Positions 12,501 through 23,242 of a stretch of 64,000 bases of DNA are shown one piece after another (positions within the stretch are counted from its first letter, which is position 1; each line of letters begins with the position of its first letter). Both the position numbers and the translations under genes were made by a program. Origin of the DNA: Haliotis asinina (taxonomy: Eukaryota; Mollusca; Gastropoda; Lepetellida; Haliotidae); NCBI RefSeq assembly GCF_037392515.1, contig NC_090290.1, forward strand, positions 34,059,753 through 34,123,752. The letters are read 5' to 3'. Below the pieces are notes generated by a model. That model was not told where the DNA came from. It saw nothing but the letters and a program-made list of their open reading frames with translations, and searched no databases.

Positions 12501-13568
12501 TAAACCCCAATCAATCAACCTTGGTACAAGTTACACAAGTACGACAATGCTTATTTCGTTAGCGATTCCGTTATCACTCATAGTATATCGAACGTTGACT
12601 AACACATGTATGAAAACTTACGTCGTGTTAATGTTATATTTGTTTGTTGTAAACACTCGATTCTGGATCGGAAAATCCACTCACCAGTTGGGATGCGATG
12701 CCATGTATTCGCTATGTCAGCGAGTCTGATTACTCTACTCGTTAGTCATCTCTTATTACTAACACTCTTTGCTGAAGGCCAGGTCTGACCGTGGTCGTCT
12801 CGGGTGGGTAATGTTATCAGAAATAGGTCGAATGGAGTTTATCGGATGTTTTGTTTCTTGCTCTGAGAGTCACTTTGGACTGCCCAGGTCCTAGTCAAGT
12901 CTTTTGTCGTTGTGCAAAAATGCGTCGCTTGGGCAAGCTGCAGACCAATCATGGTGTTTTGCTCGAATCCAGTATTGCCCAGAATTATGTTTCTAGGCTT
13001 GGATTTCACCAAAGTGAATGACGTCCTGCATCTGGCTTTACTCCAGCAGGAACCTGAGGAGCCATGATAAATGGAACAGAGTTATTCTCTCACTTTCGGT
13101 GTAGATTCTGAATCATATGTTCATTCTCGATGATATATATTAAAAGCTCCTGCTCATGTTTTGACAAGTGTTTTCATTTAATTTTTGAAAAATGGTTTAT
13201 TATCGCACAGGAGTTCTTTCATGGAACCTGGGGTTATCATGAAAGGTGTCGAGATAATTGACCTTGGATGATTTTTATACTAAATAGCAGAAGCATAGAC
13301 CCAAAAGCAAAGAACAAACACACTGTAAAAAAGGATGCAATACATGTTTGGTCACATAGTAATTTGTACACTGTGAAACTAATGAAGCACACAGGAAACA
13401 AAACTAATCAGGATTTAGATATGAATAATATGGGCCCATGATACCGTATATATATCTGAACTAATCAATGCCATGCAAGCACTTTGATTTGTAAAGTATA
13501 TCACTTAGTACTCTTATCTGACAGATGAAGTTTTGTCATGACTGTTATGTGTATCTTTTTCATTTCAG
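9600..13568. other. Receptor 5' side: no coding gene recognised
   Basis: Blocks up to 11540 and from 13250 align with unit 2. The stretch 11540-13250 has no counterpart there, so it is a unit 1 insertion or a unit 2 deletion. Short frames at 10311-10547 and 10600-10853 are not kept open in the unit 2 copy and are rejected as genes. An upstream non-coding exon of the receptor should exist somewhere here, because an acceptor precedes its start codon, but I cannot locate it. Confidence 0.5.
13553..13568 (+). promoter_or_regulatory. Predicted 3' splice site before receptor exon
   Basis: A pyrimidine-rich run ATCTTTTTCATTTCAG precedes AGGCCTTTGA. The same acceptor with AGGCCTTTGA is retained in unit 2 (about 37393-37408, TTTGATTTCAG). 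This suggests a spliced 5' untranslated leader joining the coding exon 71 bp before the ATG. Confidence 0.55.
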
Positions 13569-13639
13569 AGGCCTTTGAAAGCTGACAGATCAGGAACAAA
13601 TCCTTGTACTTGGCTATTGGAATAAATTTGCTACTCAAA

Positions 13640-14701
13640 ATGGCGTGGGCGAAAGGAGTAGTGAACGATTCTTTATTCAGGCAGAACAACACCGAAGATT
13701 GGGAAAGTTTTGAAAATGTCGCTTTCAATCTGGAAACGGTCTATCTGTGGATTATACTTGTCATTGGACTCCCTGGAAATTTTGCTACTATTGTCACCGT
13801 TGTGAAAATGTGCCCAGCCAGATCCCTTACTGTGTATATTACCATCTTGGCAATAGTTGATAACCTGGCCATTGTTGACAAACTTCTGATGTTTGTTCTA
13901 CTGGACCATGGCGTTCACGTTGGTCAGTTTGGATGCAAAACACTTGGATACTTCGGAAACCTCCTCAGCACCTTTGCTAATTGGTTGTTGGTTGCAATAT
14001 CAGTTGAAAGATTTGTTGCTGTGTGGTTTCCATTTAAACTTGGACAAAGTTGGACGTATAAAAAATCCATTGTAGCCGTTTTGGTTTTGGCATTGCCCCT
14101 CATTGCCTTATTTCTTCATTTGTTCTGGATTATGAGATTCGTGGACGACAAGGAACAAGGAATGGTATATTGCGCTATTCATGAAGAATATAAATATTTC
14201 ATGATGCACGTGTGGTACTGGATAAACGTGCTCATGTACGCAGCTATCCCTTGCACATTGTTGATCCTGTTCAACATTCTGATCATCGTGGGCATTGTGA
14301 AATCAAGAAAAGCTCAAAACCGTCTCAGTGGTAACAAGGATGACAAGTCCAGCATTGATCGATTACGTCAAGTGACGATAATGTTAGTCGCTGCAGCTAT
14401 TTCCTTGGTGTTATTGACAACACCCCGATGTGTGATGCTAATTTTGACCCCCTATTGGAATCCTTCCGAGAAAACAATGGAGGGCTCTGTCGAATATCTA
14501 CTTGACACGATTGCATTTGTGTTGTGTGATTTTAATCACGCAATCAATTTTTATGTTTATTCGATGAGTGCAGGGCGATTTAGGCGTCAATTTCTGGATT
14601 TGTTTCCATGCAGAAAGCAACAAATGACTCCAACCAAAACGCAGTATGTTTCTCTTTCAACGCGCCAGTCGTTGCATTTGAATAGCAAGAGGAAGAAATA
14701 A
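13640..14701 (+). CDS. Class A (rhodopsin-like) GPCR, probable neuropeptide receptor
   Basis: A seven-helix plasma-membrane receptor of 353 aa, coded in one exon. I chose the ATG at 13640 (CAAAATGG, good Kozak context); the longer frame from 13604 begins with TTG. The N-terminus is extracellular with sequons N9-D-S and N16-N-T. Helices by eye: TM1 33-57 with GN at 46-47, TM2 64-88, TM3 99-128, TM4 142-165, TM5 193-220, TM6 244-269, TM7 285-309. Cys99 and Cys178 form the expected TM3-ECL2 disulfide. The DRY box is ERF (123-125). TM6 has TTP (260-262) rather than CWxP. TM7 has NHAINFYVY in place of NPxxY, followed by a basic helix 8 (GRFRRQF), as in several invertebrate peptide-receptor groups. 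The tail is Ser/Thr/Lys rich. Family membership is clear; the ligand is not. A FMRFamide- or TRH-like peptide receptor is a guess. A decayed paralogue lies at 37496-38621. Confidence 0.93.
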   Translation: MAWAKGVVNDSLFRQNNTEDWESFENVAFNLETVYLWIILVIGLPGNFATIVTVVKMCPARSLTVYITILAIVDNLAIVDKLLMFVLLDHGVHVGQFGCKTLGYFGNLLSTFANWLLVAISVERFVAVWFPFKLGQSWTYKKSIVAVLVLALPLIALFLHLFWIMRFVDDKEQGMVYCAIHEEYKYFMMHVWYWINVLMYAAIPCTLLILFNILIIVGIVKSRKAQNRLSGNKDDKSSIDRLRQVTIMLVAAAISLVLLTTPRCVMLILTPYWNPSEKTMEGSVEYLLDTIAFVLCDFNHAINFYVYSMSAGRFRRQFLDLFPCRKQQMTPTKTQYVSLSTRQSLHLNSKRKK

Positions 14702-14994
14702 GAAAGAAACGCGTGGATTGGACCTGGTCGGGGAGAATTAGTCTCCTAATCCAACAAATGCTAAAGCTTCAATATGAAGGTCTTAACAAGGGTCATGTGC
14801 ACACAGTTTCAACTCTGACATCGTTTATGGAAGGGGTATTTCCTCTTTTCCTCCTATTCCCAGTTAGTGTTTATTCTGCATTCAACTGAATGCAAAGCGG
14901 TATTATATATATATATGTATATAGATGTTAAACGCTGTATGTTGAATACGCATCGGATATATTTGTTACTTGATGTTCTCAAAATAATGTTCTC

Positions 14995-15000
14995 AATAAA
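14995..15000 (+). terminator. Predicted polyadenylation signal of the receptor gene
   Basis: AATAAA lies 294 bp after the receptor stop codon, in a 3' flank that stays alignable with unit 2, where AATAAA occurs at 38849-38854 in the same context (TGTTCTCAATAAACA versus TATTCCACAATAAACA). Conservation in both copies supports it over a chance match. Confidence 0.55.
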
Positions 15001-17185
15001 CACTTATAGTTACATTTGTTCCAACGATAGTCAAAGTGTTTATACAGTTTAAGATGAATTGAAAGGCAAAATGCTAGTTCGATTACAGCTTTCCTTAAAT
15101 TTGTATTTGACATTTTGCTTCCAAGTATAATGTTTTTGTCATTCCTCCGTCTGACATGTCGCACATGAGGATTCAGAATGATTTGAATATAGCTTGCTGA
15201 ATGACACTCGATCTTATAACGTTGGTGTACAGTGACATGTTCATTCCAAGAATCAACTCAACCACACGTGAAGAGATCTCGGTTCGGGTTTCTAAGAGTC
15301 ATTATTTAACACAGTGATATGCACGTATATACAAACGAATAGGCTTTTTGGATGTTCAGTGGTGTCCATGAGGTAATGACACAGAGAATGGCGATACCTC
15401 CGATCACATATGGTATAGTTTTTCATACCAGAGAATGAGGTGATCCATGTCCAGTGGGACAATGTGTATTTGGAAAATGGTGTTATTCTCGTTCTGAAGA
15501 ATGTTGCGTACAAATGGCACAATGAATCCATCTGGAGAAATCTAGGTTTTAAAGCATCAACAAAACTCAGCCATACTGGTCTCTTTGTTTGTTTCTAATG
15601 TTGGCGAATCAGTGGAAAGGGATTATAATTAAATCGTTCTCCTTTGAACTGTTCCTGGCATTTGTTGCTTCGCGCCATTTTATCAGCTTGTCCAAGTTCA
15701 TGCAGTCCTGCTTCTTTATAGGCTACAAAGTCACGGTTTGCACGTGAACGTACGATTTCACAAAATTAAAACATCCAAACTGTTTACCACTGTGTAACAT
15801 ACTTTTAAATTTATTTGATTAAACATAAAAGAATAAAATGTCGATATGCATCAGCGTCAAATCTGCAAGTTTGCTGAGTACATACTAGTAATTATATTTA
15901 CATGTAAGGAGTAACTAATTCAGTGAGGTGCAGATCAGTGAATGACTACTTGTACCGTCAGAGTGTCATCAAGGTCCCCAGACAGGTATATAATTATGAA
16001 TGTGAGACAGCCAGTACTTCATGTAATACGGTATCATCCCTTCGGTGAGGATAACAAGCACGGTAGCAACAGTGCCATGTTTTAAGTGGAGAGCGGAAAC
16101 CACACACTTTCAACTCCATCAACTACAGTAGGGAAGAGGTTACCATGGCTACAGATGTCATCTAACAAGGCTGAAGACTGATGAAAGTAATCCAGAAATA
16201 ATTACGGGGAAATGGGATGGCTCGTATATCCTCCATTTTTTCAAAAGATTCCCTCTGAATTACATTTACATGCGTATTTGTTTTAGTATCCACTGAAATA
16301 GAAATACCCTGTCGTTTGGATTCATATTCATAATTGTAAAGTATTAACGTATTTGACCTATGAAGAGATGATCAAATATCTTTTAAAATCTTATTTTAGC
16401 ATGGCGAATAACTTTCCAGTGATAATGTAATGACGTCACACGACAGTCACACAATTCATTAATGTCCAAGATACCAAACGAAGCAATACGACTGTTTTAT
16501 ATCTCACAAGAAATAAGATCACTTCACGTTGTATATTTGTATCAGTTGTATGAGATAAAACACAACAGTCTCTCAATAAATATGTGCCCTTAAATATTTG
16601 ACGATTCTGTCGCTGTCATAAGCATAAATCTGTAAAACAGTAACTGTGATTATTCCTGATGTTCTTGAACTTCTGAATTTGAAATATAATAACGTACATA
16701 TTGTTATGAACCATATTCTTATACCAGTTCCAACACTGCAGTTCCCAATTCTACAAGCCATCATTTGAAGGAGCCCCCTTCTGACAGTGTGGTTTCGTAT
16801 CCCAGATGGGACTCAATCCAATCTGTACTCACTAAGAAGTATAATATTAGATGTTGTACATTTAATTACTATGTATAAAAGTAATTGTTCTCGTCACGAT
16901 ATGGCTGAAATATCTGCCGATGGGACGACAAAGTTTCACTCACTCACTTCCTCTGTTGTGTCTCCCTATGGTGTTACGTGCTGTTGTGGTAGCTGGTATG
17001 AAGCGATTTCGAAAATGAGAGGCCACAATGTCTTGCGATTATGACGTTATAGGTGGACATCCGCTATGAAGTGGTCGGCGACGGTGTTTGTCTGCTGATA
17101 GCTGCTGTCAAGTGGACTGATGTGTTCAATAATGTCTGGCGACGCATTGGATGCTCCAGCCTGCTTCAGTATTTTCCATTGCTCT
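15001..17185. other. Receptor 3' flank and intergenic DNA
   Basis: 15000-15540 aligns with 38855-39390 of unit 2 (shared 'GAATATAGCTTGCTGAATGA' and 'GACACTCGATCTT'). After that no gene is recognised. A family 2 SINE fragment lies at 16830-16947. Confidence 0.5.
16830..16947 (-). repeat. SINE family 2 fragment
   Basis: Reads 'TTCTCGTCACGATATGGCTG', 'AAATATCTGCCGATG' and ends in TCACTCACTCACT, the reverse complement of the (GTGA)n...CATCGGCAATATTTCAGCCATATCGTGACGAGAA end of family 2. An 85-codon plus-strand frame across it is a shadow. Confidence 0.75.
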
Positions 17186-17789
17186 CTGACGTTCGTTAGC
17201 GTTCAAACGTGTCATGCTCACTGACGTTCGTTAGCGTTCAAACGTGTCATGCTCACTGACGTTCGTTAGCGTTCAAACGTGTCATGCTCACTGACGTCCG
17301 TTAGCGTTCTAGCGTGTCATGCTCACTGACGTTCGTTAGCGTTCAAACGTGTCATGCTCACTGACGTTCGTTAGCGTTCTAGCGTGTCATGCTCACTGAC
17401 GTTCGTTAGCGTTCAAACGTGTCATGCTCACTGACGTTCGTTAGCGTTCAAACGTGTCATGCTCACTGACGTTCGTTAGCGTTCAAACGTGTCATGCTCA
17501 CTGACGTTCGTTAGCGTTCAAGCGTGTCATGCTCACTGACGTTCGTTAGCGTTCTAGCGTGTCATGCTCACTGACGTTCGTTAGCGTTCAAACGTGTCAT
17601 GCTCACTGACGTTCGTTAGCGTTCTAGCGTGTCATGCTCACTGACGTTCGTTAGCGTTCAAACGTGTCATGCTCACTGACTTTCGTTAGCGTTCAAACGT
17701 GTCATGCTCACTGACGTTCGTTAGCGTTCTAGCGTGTCATGCTCACTGACGTTCGTTAGCGTTCTAGCGTGTCATGCTCACTGACGTTC
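17186..17789 (+). repeat. 35-bp tandem array, 17 copies
   Basis: Seventeen uninterrupted 35-bp units, each starting CTGACGTTCGTTAGCGTT and ending CGTGTCATGCTCA, plus a 9-base partial. Two main variants alternate irregularly: TTCAAACG (a) and TTCTAGCG (b). In order the copies read a a a b a b a a a a b a b a a b b. Copy 4 has a T-to-C change (GTCCG), copy 10 reads TTCAAGCG and copy 15 begins GACTTTCG. Units are otherwise near-identical, so the array is young or actively homogenised. There are no spacers, so it is not a CRISPR array. No counterpart is found in unit 2. Confidence 0.97.
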
Positions 17790-19606
17790 CTCAAGTAGCA
17801 TCGTTAACAGCAAAAGATGCAATTCTAACTTCACGACCGTCTCCACTCTGGCAAAATGAAAACTGTTCAGTTCATATTTTAGTGATATATGACGTCATAC
17901 ATGCTGCGTCCGTGGTAAACATTTTCCTTTCGAACAAACAGTAGTAACGGAATCAGTCACATATCAGAAACATATTCAACCCTGTGGATGAACGTCACAG
18001 TAAATATTGATGAATTTCGCGTTTCCTTTGGCGATGAGAATATTATAATATAAAAAAACATGACTCAACGAGACAGATACTGTCGTGAACTAACATGTGC
18101 TGACGGAATTACCTGAAATCGTCCTGAAATGTTCATTCCTTTGAGTTATCAGATAATAATTTTATTTAGTGAGTGACCGAGGGCAACTAATCGTCAAAAA
18201 TTTAATATTTCCGAAATACACACTAGGGCATCTGTTACATCCAAGGATCGAATCTTCCTAAAAGTCTTTACTGTAAATAATGAGACGGAAAGGTGTCCTT
18301 TTCGTTCCAGCTAAAGGAAAGCAATTATTCTAAGTTTAACTATCTTTCATCTTTTTATTCATCCTAAAACTAAGAAATGTAGAACAAATGAAGTATGTGA
18401 TTTGATAGACAGAAAATTGAGTGAAGACATTTCATTGGCTACCAAGACTGATGAACTGATGACTTGAGTTCATTAAGTTTTCGAAAGGTCGGAACGGATC
18501 TCGCTGGTGTTGGCCGGAAATGTGGGGATCTTGTCGAGGAGTGCTGACCGTAAGACGACCGTTCTGAAGAAGGCCGCCTGTGGTCTATGTAGCATTGTAT
18601 CGATGCTAGGATAGCACATCGTGATGTTCAGATATGCTATATTATGTTTTGTTTCAGTAAAACGTGACATTGTTGAACAAGGAGTGTTGTGTTTTAAATT
18701 ATTGGAAACACCATCAGGCGTCCATATATTTCTATGTGTGTGAATGTAAATGACTCCAATACTTCATGCGACAGTCAGACATTTGATTAACGTTCCAGAA
18801 CCCACGTAAAGCATTGCGACTGATTTGTATCTAAAAGGAAATTAGAAATCCAAAAACGTTTTTTTTTTTCATTATCTGTATATGAATAAGCAATGGGACG
18901 TAAACGATAAATAGTTGTCCTTAAATGGCGGGGATCATTAGTATAAAGGGCGTTGTTGCTTGTGTTTTTCAAGAATATTTACTTTCCAAATCTATAATTC
19001 ATTCAGATATGTGCTACAAACACCCGTAATGATAAATAAAGCAAGACAGTATTCACAACAAACCAAACCAACACATCAAACGCAACCAACATGGGGAACA
19101 GTATGGTACGAGACCAGGCCTGGAGAGGAACCGAAAATAATAATGGCCGTTCACTCGTCAAATTTGGATGTGGTCCCCCAAACCATACACTGCACCATTT
19201 ACTTAAGCTTTACTGAATGCGTTCACTATCTGAACATGATTTGAAAGCGTATGTTCATGTGAATCACAAATGCTTTGGTGTAAATGTAGACACCAACACA
19301 GTTGGACAGACAAGGTACTAACTTGTGATGTGACCTTTAACATATTTGATCATCAGGGATTTTTGTTTGCTCAGGCTATTGGCCCATCTACCATTACTGT
19401 GTTTCATCTGATCTTTATTGAGTATATGGAGGTAATTCAAAGCAACGTTCTACTCTGACATGAAATGTGGCAGAAGCTCTCCATCTCTTATATACCAGAA
19501 GCTGATGTCAGGCCTATCTGGTAAATAATTAAAAACACATTGTCTATTTGACACATTTTGATTCACAACAATTGATTTTAGGTTTTTAGCCAGAATACTA
19601 CGGAAG
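17790..19606. other. Intergenic, nothing recognised
   Basis: No gene, RNA or full repeat recognised. From about 19320 the sequence aligns with unit 2 at 40045 ('CATATTTGATCATCAGGGAT'). The 94-codon frame at 18960-19244 has no motif. Confidence 0.5.
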
Positions 19607-19608
19607 TA

Positions 19609-20364
19609 CGGCGGCGTATTAGGGTCATGGTGAAAAATGCTTTTGGTGTCACTATCTCCTACGTAGGACTTATTATCTCCTACGTAGGACTTACAATCAC
19701 CTACCTATGTAGGAGATTCTAAGTAAGTCCAATGTAGGAGAACTAACTCCTACGTAGGACTTATTTAGAATCTCCTACATAGGACTTAGTACTTAACATC
19801 ACCTACCTAAGACTTACTATCTCCTACGTAGGACTTAATATCACCTACGTAGGACTTATTTTCATCTGCATAGGACCTATTAGCTCCTACGTAGAACTCA
19901 GTATCACTTACGTAGGACTTAATATGGCCTACGTAGGACTTAATATCACCTACCTTGGACTTAGTATCTCCCACGCAGGACTTACCATCTCCTACGGACT
20001 TACTATCTCCTACGTAGGACTTAGTATCTTCTACTTAGGACTTACTATCTCCTACGTAGGACTTAGTATCCCCTTCATAGGACTTAGTACTTAACATCTC
20101 CTACGTAGGACTTACTATCTCCTACGTAGGACGTATTATCACCTACCTAGGACTTACTATATCCTACGTAGGACATTTTTTCATCAACGTAGGACTTACT
20201 ATGTCCTACGTAAGACTTAATATCACCTACGTAGGACTTAGTATCTCCTACTTAGGACTTACTATCTCCGACGTAGGACATATTCTCACCTACGTAGGAC
20301 TTAATATCACCTACCTAGGACTTACTATATCCTACGTTTTCTATGTGGCCCTAATACGCTGCCG
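19609..20364 (+). mobile_element. Non-autonomous TIR element (MITE-like) filled with a palindromic satellite
   Basis: A 756-bp element. Its ends are inverted repeats: CGGCGGCGTATTAGGGTCAT at 19609-19628 against the reverse complement of ATGTGGCCCTAATACGCTGCCG at 20343-20364. Each end is bordered by TA (19607-19608 and 20365-20366), as expected for Tc1/mariner-like insertion. Most of the interior (19651-20336) is about 30 degenerate units of roughly 21 bp built on the palindrome CCTACGTAGG, spaced by GACTTA(C/G)TATCT. It has no coding capacity. Unit 2 lacks the element at the matching locus (about 40310-40330), so it arrived after the duplication or was lost from unit 2. Superfamily assignment rests only on the TA flanks. 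Confidence 0.75.
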
Positions 20365-20489
20365 TAGGATACACTTATAATTAGTATTGATAATAATAAC
20401 CTGTCAGTGCACCTTGTCATAGTGCGCGTACGTCACCTTGACCAGAAAGGCTTATAAGCACCATGTTCTGTTACGCAGCGGCCGCGTAG

Positions 20490-20680
20490 GAGTCAAGTGG
20501 TATATATTATCTCAAATGAGGATATCACAATTACAACTAAAACTAGTATTGAAAGTTAAACTAGTACCACTATTTGGACAGCACAGTGTACTAACTGGCT
20601 ATACATCGTCAACTGAAGGTAGATCACCACCAGGTAGGAACCATGCCGATTTACAGTACCTTTGCTACCTGCATGTTTTA
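20490..20680 (+). repeat. SINE family 2 fragment
   Basis: Shares 'AAAACTAGTATTGAAAGTTAAA', 'CACTATTTGGACA', 'AACTGGCTATACATC', 'CAACTGAAGGTAGATCACCA' and 'TTACAGTACCTTTGCTACCT' with the copy at 63284-63560. The 188-codon open frame at 20438-21004 passes through it and is not credited as a gene. Confidence 0.75.
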
Positions 20681-22545
20681 GGAAGCTTGAAATCTAATTT
20701 GGATACACATGTTAGTCCTAATGTACCCTATGTATATCCTGCTGTACTAGGTCACCACCAATGTACAGTGTACGCTTCCATCCCTGACAGGAATATCATA
20801 TTCATAACTTTCCAGCTGATTAAATGCTTAAAGGCTGTACATGTACACACATATCATTTTAGCTTTCTGTTGGACTTAAACACAATCCAACATCCAAATG
20901 TATGTACAGTCACGCATATGCCAGGTTGTTCGAACACAGCAATATGTGCTGCCACGATCCGAATAAACCATATTGGCTGTATGCTTGTTTTTGGATCCAA
21001 CTGACTTAGTGAATGGTTTAGGGATTGCTAAGTTAGCTTGAGCTTTCACTCTACAAAGCCGAACTCCCAACACAACAGTCTCAACACAACAGGGCCTTCC
21101 ACCACAGGTGCCTAGATCGCATAACCATTTGCACTGCACCTTTGCTCAAGTAGTTCGCCTTAGTGAACTTAAGCCATTTGTATATCAACAGTCTACAGAC
21201 AGGATAATGAACAAGAAAGGATACATTTTTTCCTGAATCATAACAGGAGGTAGGGTGTCATCACAACACGGTCCAGACCGACAACACAGCATAGAATAAA
21301 GTAATATATATGGTCAATTTCCGATGAACACTTTTCTTTTTCTTATCATTACAATGTATAACGAAGTCTACAGACCACAAGCAACAAAATCTAGGACAGT
21401 GCACTGGTATCATTCAATTCGGGTCTCAAGGTTACAGTTATGCTGCATGCACTCTCTCAACTATTCAAATATAATAGACTGTGTCGATTAAGAAATCGAT
21501 GTAAACTGGGCTCATTGTCATCATTTTAGATTCCCGAAATGAACTAAGTATACCATTGTTGCATAAGATCTGTTGATAATTGGCCTTACATTACAGTGAC
21601 AGAGAAGTATGTCCTTGTACAAACTATGTAATATTTATATTGCACGGTGCTTACATATACCCACGTATTTCTAACACACTCATAAGCATTTTTCCACTGT
21701 TGTTTGGCCTTTTATACTCAAAGGATTTATTCTGGTAGTAGATGGAAACTGATATTCCCTGGTTTTCCATTTATGTAATCCAATAGACGATGTTTGTCGG
21801 CTTGCATATAAAACGATTTAAAAAATTTAGATCAATGGGTCACTGAAAGCTAAAACGATCCTTTGCTAAACCTAGATATCATCAGATCTACTCATGAAAC
21901 TGGACCTAATTGTGACATTTTCAATGACGATATTTCAAGGAAAGGTTTCATCAAAAGTAACGGAGACGAAGTCAGCATCAAACAGTCACAGTGACAGAGA
22001 TTGCCTTGAAAGGGGCAGTATTACGTTCCATTCTTTCCCAGCATAACTCACTAACACCTCCCAGACTCAAGGCGGGAATCCGTTTGAAGCCGTTTGAGCA
22101 GAAAGTCACACTGGCAGTATTTCAAGGTAACATTTTTTTTCTAACATGAACACAAAAGCATGTGTCTTTCACCCAAGGCATTGCTATGAAAAATATTCAT
22201 CTTCGGCTAACTGTGACCATGCATTCGCCAGTTATGAAACACGTGATAATGGGGATACAACGCACAGATTAAAATGGATGCGAAGCGTCAAAGCAAGAGT
22301 CACCCGATTACTCTTGTACTTGCTCAAACGTATACACCAAAGTTCAAAGCCAAGTTCAATCTGACAAGCACTTAGTCAGGGTTCAGTTTGTTTTCCGCCC
22401 AAATCGTCTCCAGTACAGCCTCTAGTATGCTAGTTTCCGCCTTGTGGCACTGTAAACAGGAAGTGTACTTGGCACTTTAATTCGCTACACACAACACTAC
22501 CGTTCTTTGTAGTTCATTTGGAAGTTGGATTAATAAGGAAGGAAG

Positions 22546-22608
22546 ACAACATGTTGATGAGCAACGTCTTTATAACTGTAATAACGACGTTGCTCATCCA
22601 TATGTTGT
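22546..22608 (+). other. 63-nt hairpin-forming inverted repeat
   Basis: Left arm 22546-22568 and right arm 22586-22608 are inverted repeats matching at 20 of 23 positions (ACAACATGTTGATGAGCAAC.. against ACAACATATGGATGAGCAAC..), with a 17-nt loop. A further GGA/TCC pairing lies just outside. The size and pairing resemble a pre-microRNA stem, but nothing else supports transcription. It could equally be a small foldback repeat. Confidence 0.45.
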
Positions 22609-22717
22609 AATCCATCCATCACTACTATTATATTTTATTATAGCCAGGAATGGGCAGGATGACTAATTGAAAAATGGCCTTGACAAAGTCGGCATGCCGA
22701 TGCATGAATTACCATTT

Positions 22718-22790
22718 AATGTCACATCGGCAATATCACAGCCATAATTATCGTGACGGGGTCAGTGTATAAAATGAAACTGAATACATT
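22718..22790 (+). repeat. SINE family 2 fragment
   Basis: Reads 'TAATGTCACATCGGCAATAT', 'CACAGCCATAATTATCGTGACG', the 5' plus-strand part of family 2. The body is lost, and the poly-C/poly-A tract starts 50 bp downstream. Confidence 0.6.
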
Positions 22791-22840
22791 TAGAGGACCA
22801 AAACCCAGCGAACCCATGGTAACATTTAGACGGAGATGAA

Positions 22841-22899
22841 CCCCCCTCCCCCCCCCCCGCCCCCCCCCCCCCCCCCCCAAAAAAAAAAAAAAAAAAAAA
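22841..22899 (+). repeat. Homopolymer pair: poly-C then poly-A
   Basis: A C run (22841-22878, broken only by single T and G) is followed at once by 21 A. The opposite strand is G-rich. The poly-proline/lysine frame across it is a compositional artefact. Length is likely to vary or be mis-sequenced. Confidence 0.95.
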
Positions 22900-23189
22900 T
22901 GTTCCGCACTTGCTATTATTACGAGGATTATCAACTTTACATTTTGATGACAGAGTTGGACAACAGTTCTGTTAGGGATTATTTAACGGGGTTCGTGAAA
23001 ATTCGTTCTTTTTGTTACGTGATAGAATGTTAAACCTTGCAATGTTTCTTAACCAAGCTTGGCACATAGATAGGTATGGTTATGAGCTGGTGTCCTGTGG
23101 TAGTTGTGGATGTCTGAATGAAATATTTATGGCTTCTTCATGGCAAAAAGTTTGACTTTGACTTGCGTTGGCGTTAGAGCTCTTTTCCG

Positions 23190-23242
23190 CACCATATAGC
23201 TGCAATATTGCTGAGTGCGGCGTAAAACAAAGCTAAAACCTT
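23190..23242 (-). repeat. SINE family 1 tail fragment
   Basis: Reads 'CACCATATAGCTGCAATATTGCTGAGTGCGGCGTAAAAC', the reverse complement of the shared SINE tail (TTTTACGCCGCACTCAGCAATATT). Only the tail remains. Confidence 0.7.

Noticed and set aside
13604-13639. Longer receptor frame starting 12 codons earlier
   Set aside because: It begins at a TTG, not an ATG. The first ATG (13640) has good Kozak context and aligns with the ATG kept in the unit 2 paralogue.
17186-17789. CRISPR-like array
   Set aside because: Direct repeats abut without spacers, and the setting is a eukaryotic genome.
20438-21004. 188-codon open frame as a gene
   Set aside because: Its first third lies in a family 2 SINE and the remainder has no motif; the matching unit 2 DNA (about 40680-40950) does not keep it.
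22836-23033. Poly-proline/poly-lysine protein
   Set aside because: Direct product of the poly-C/poly-A tract.
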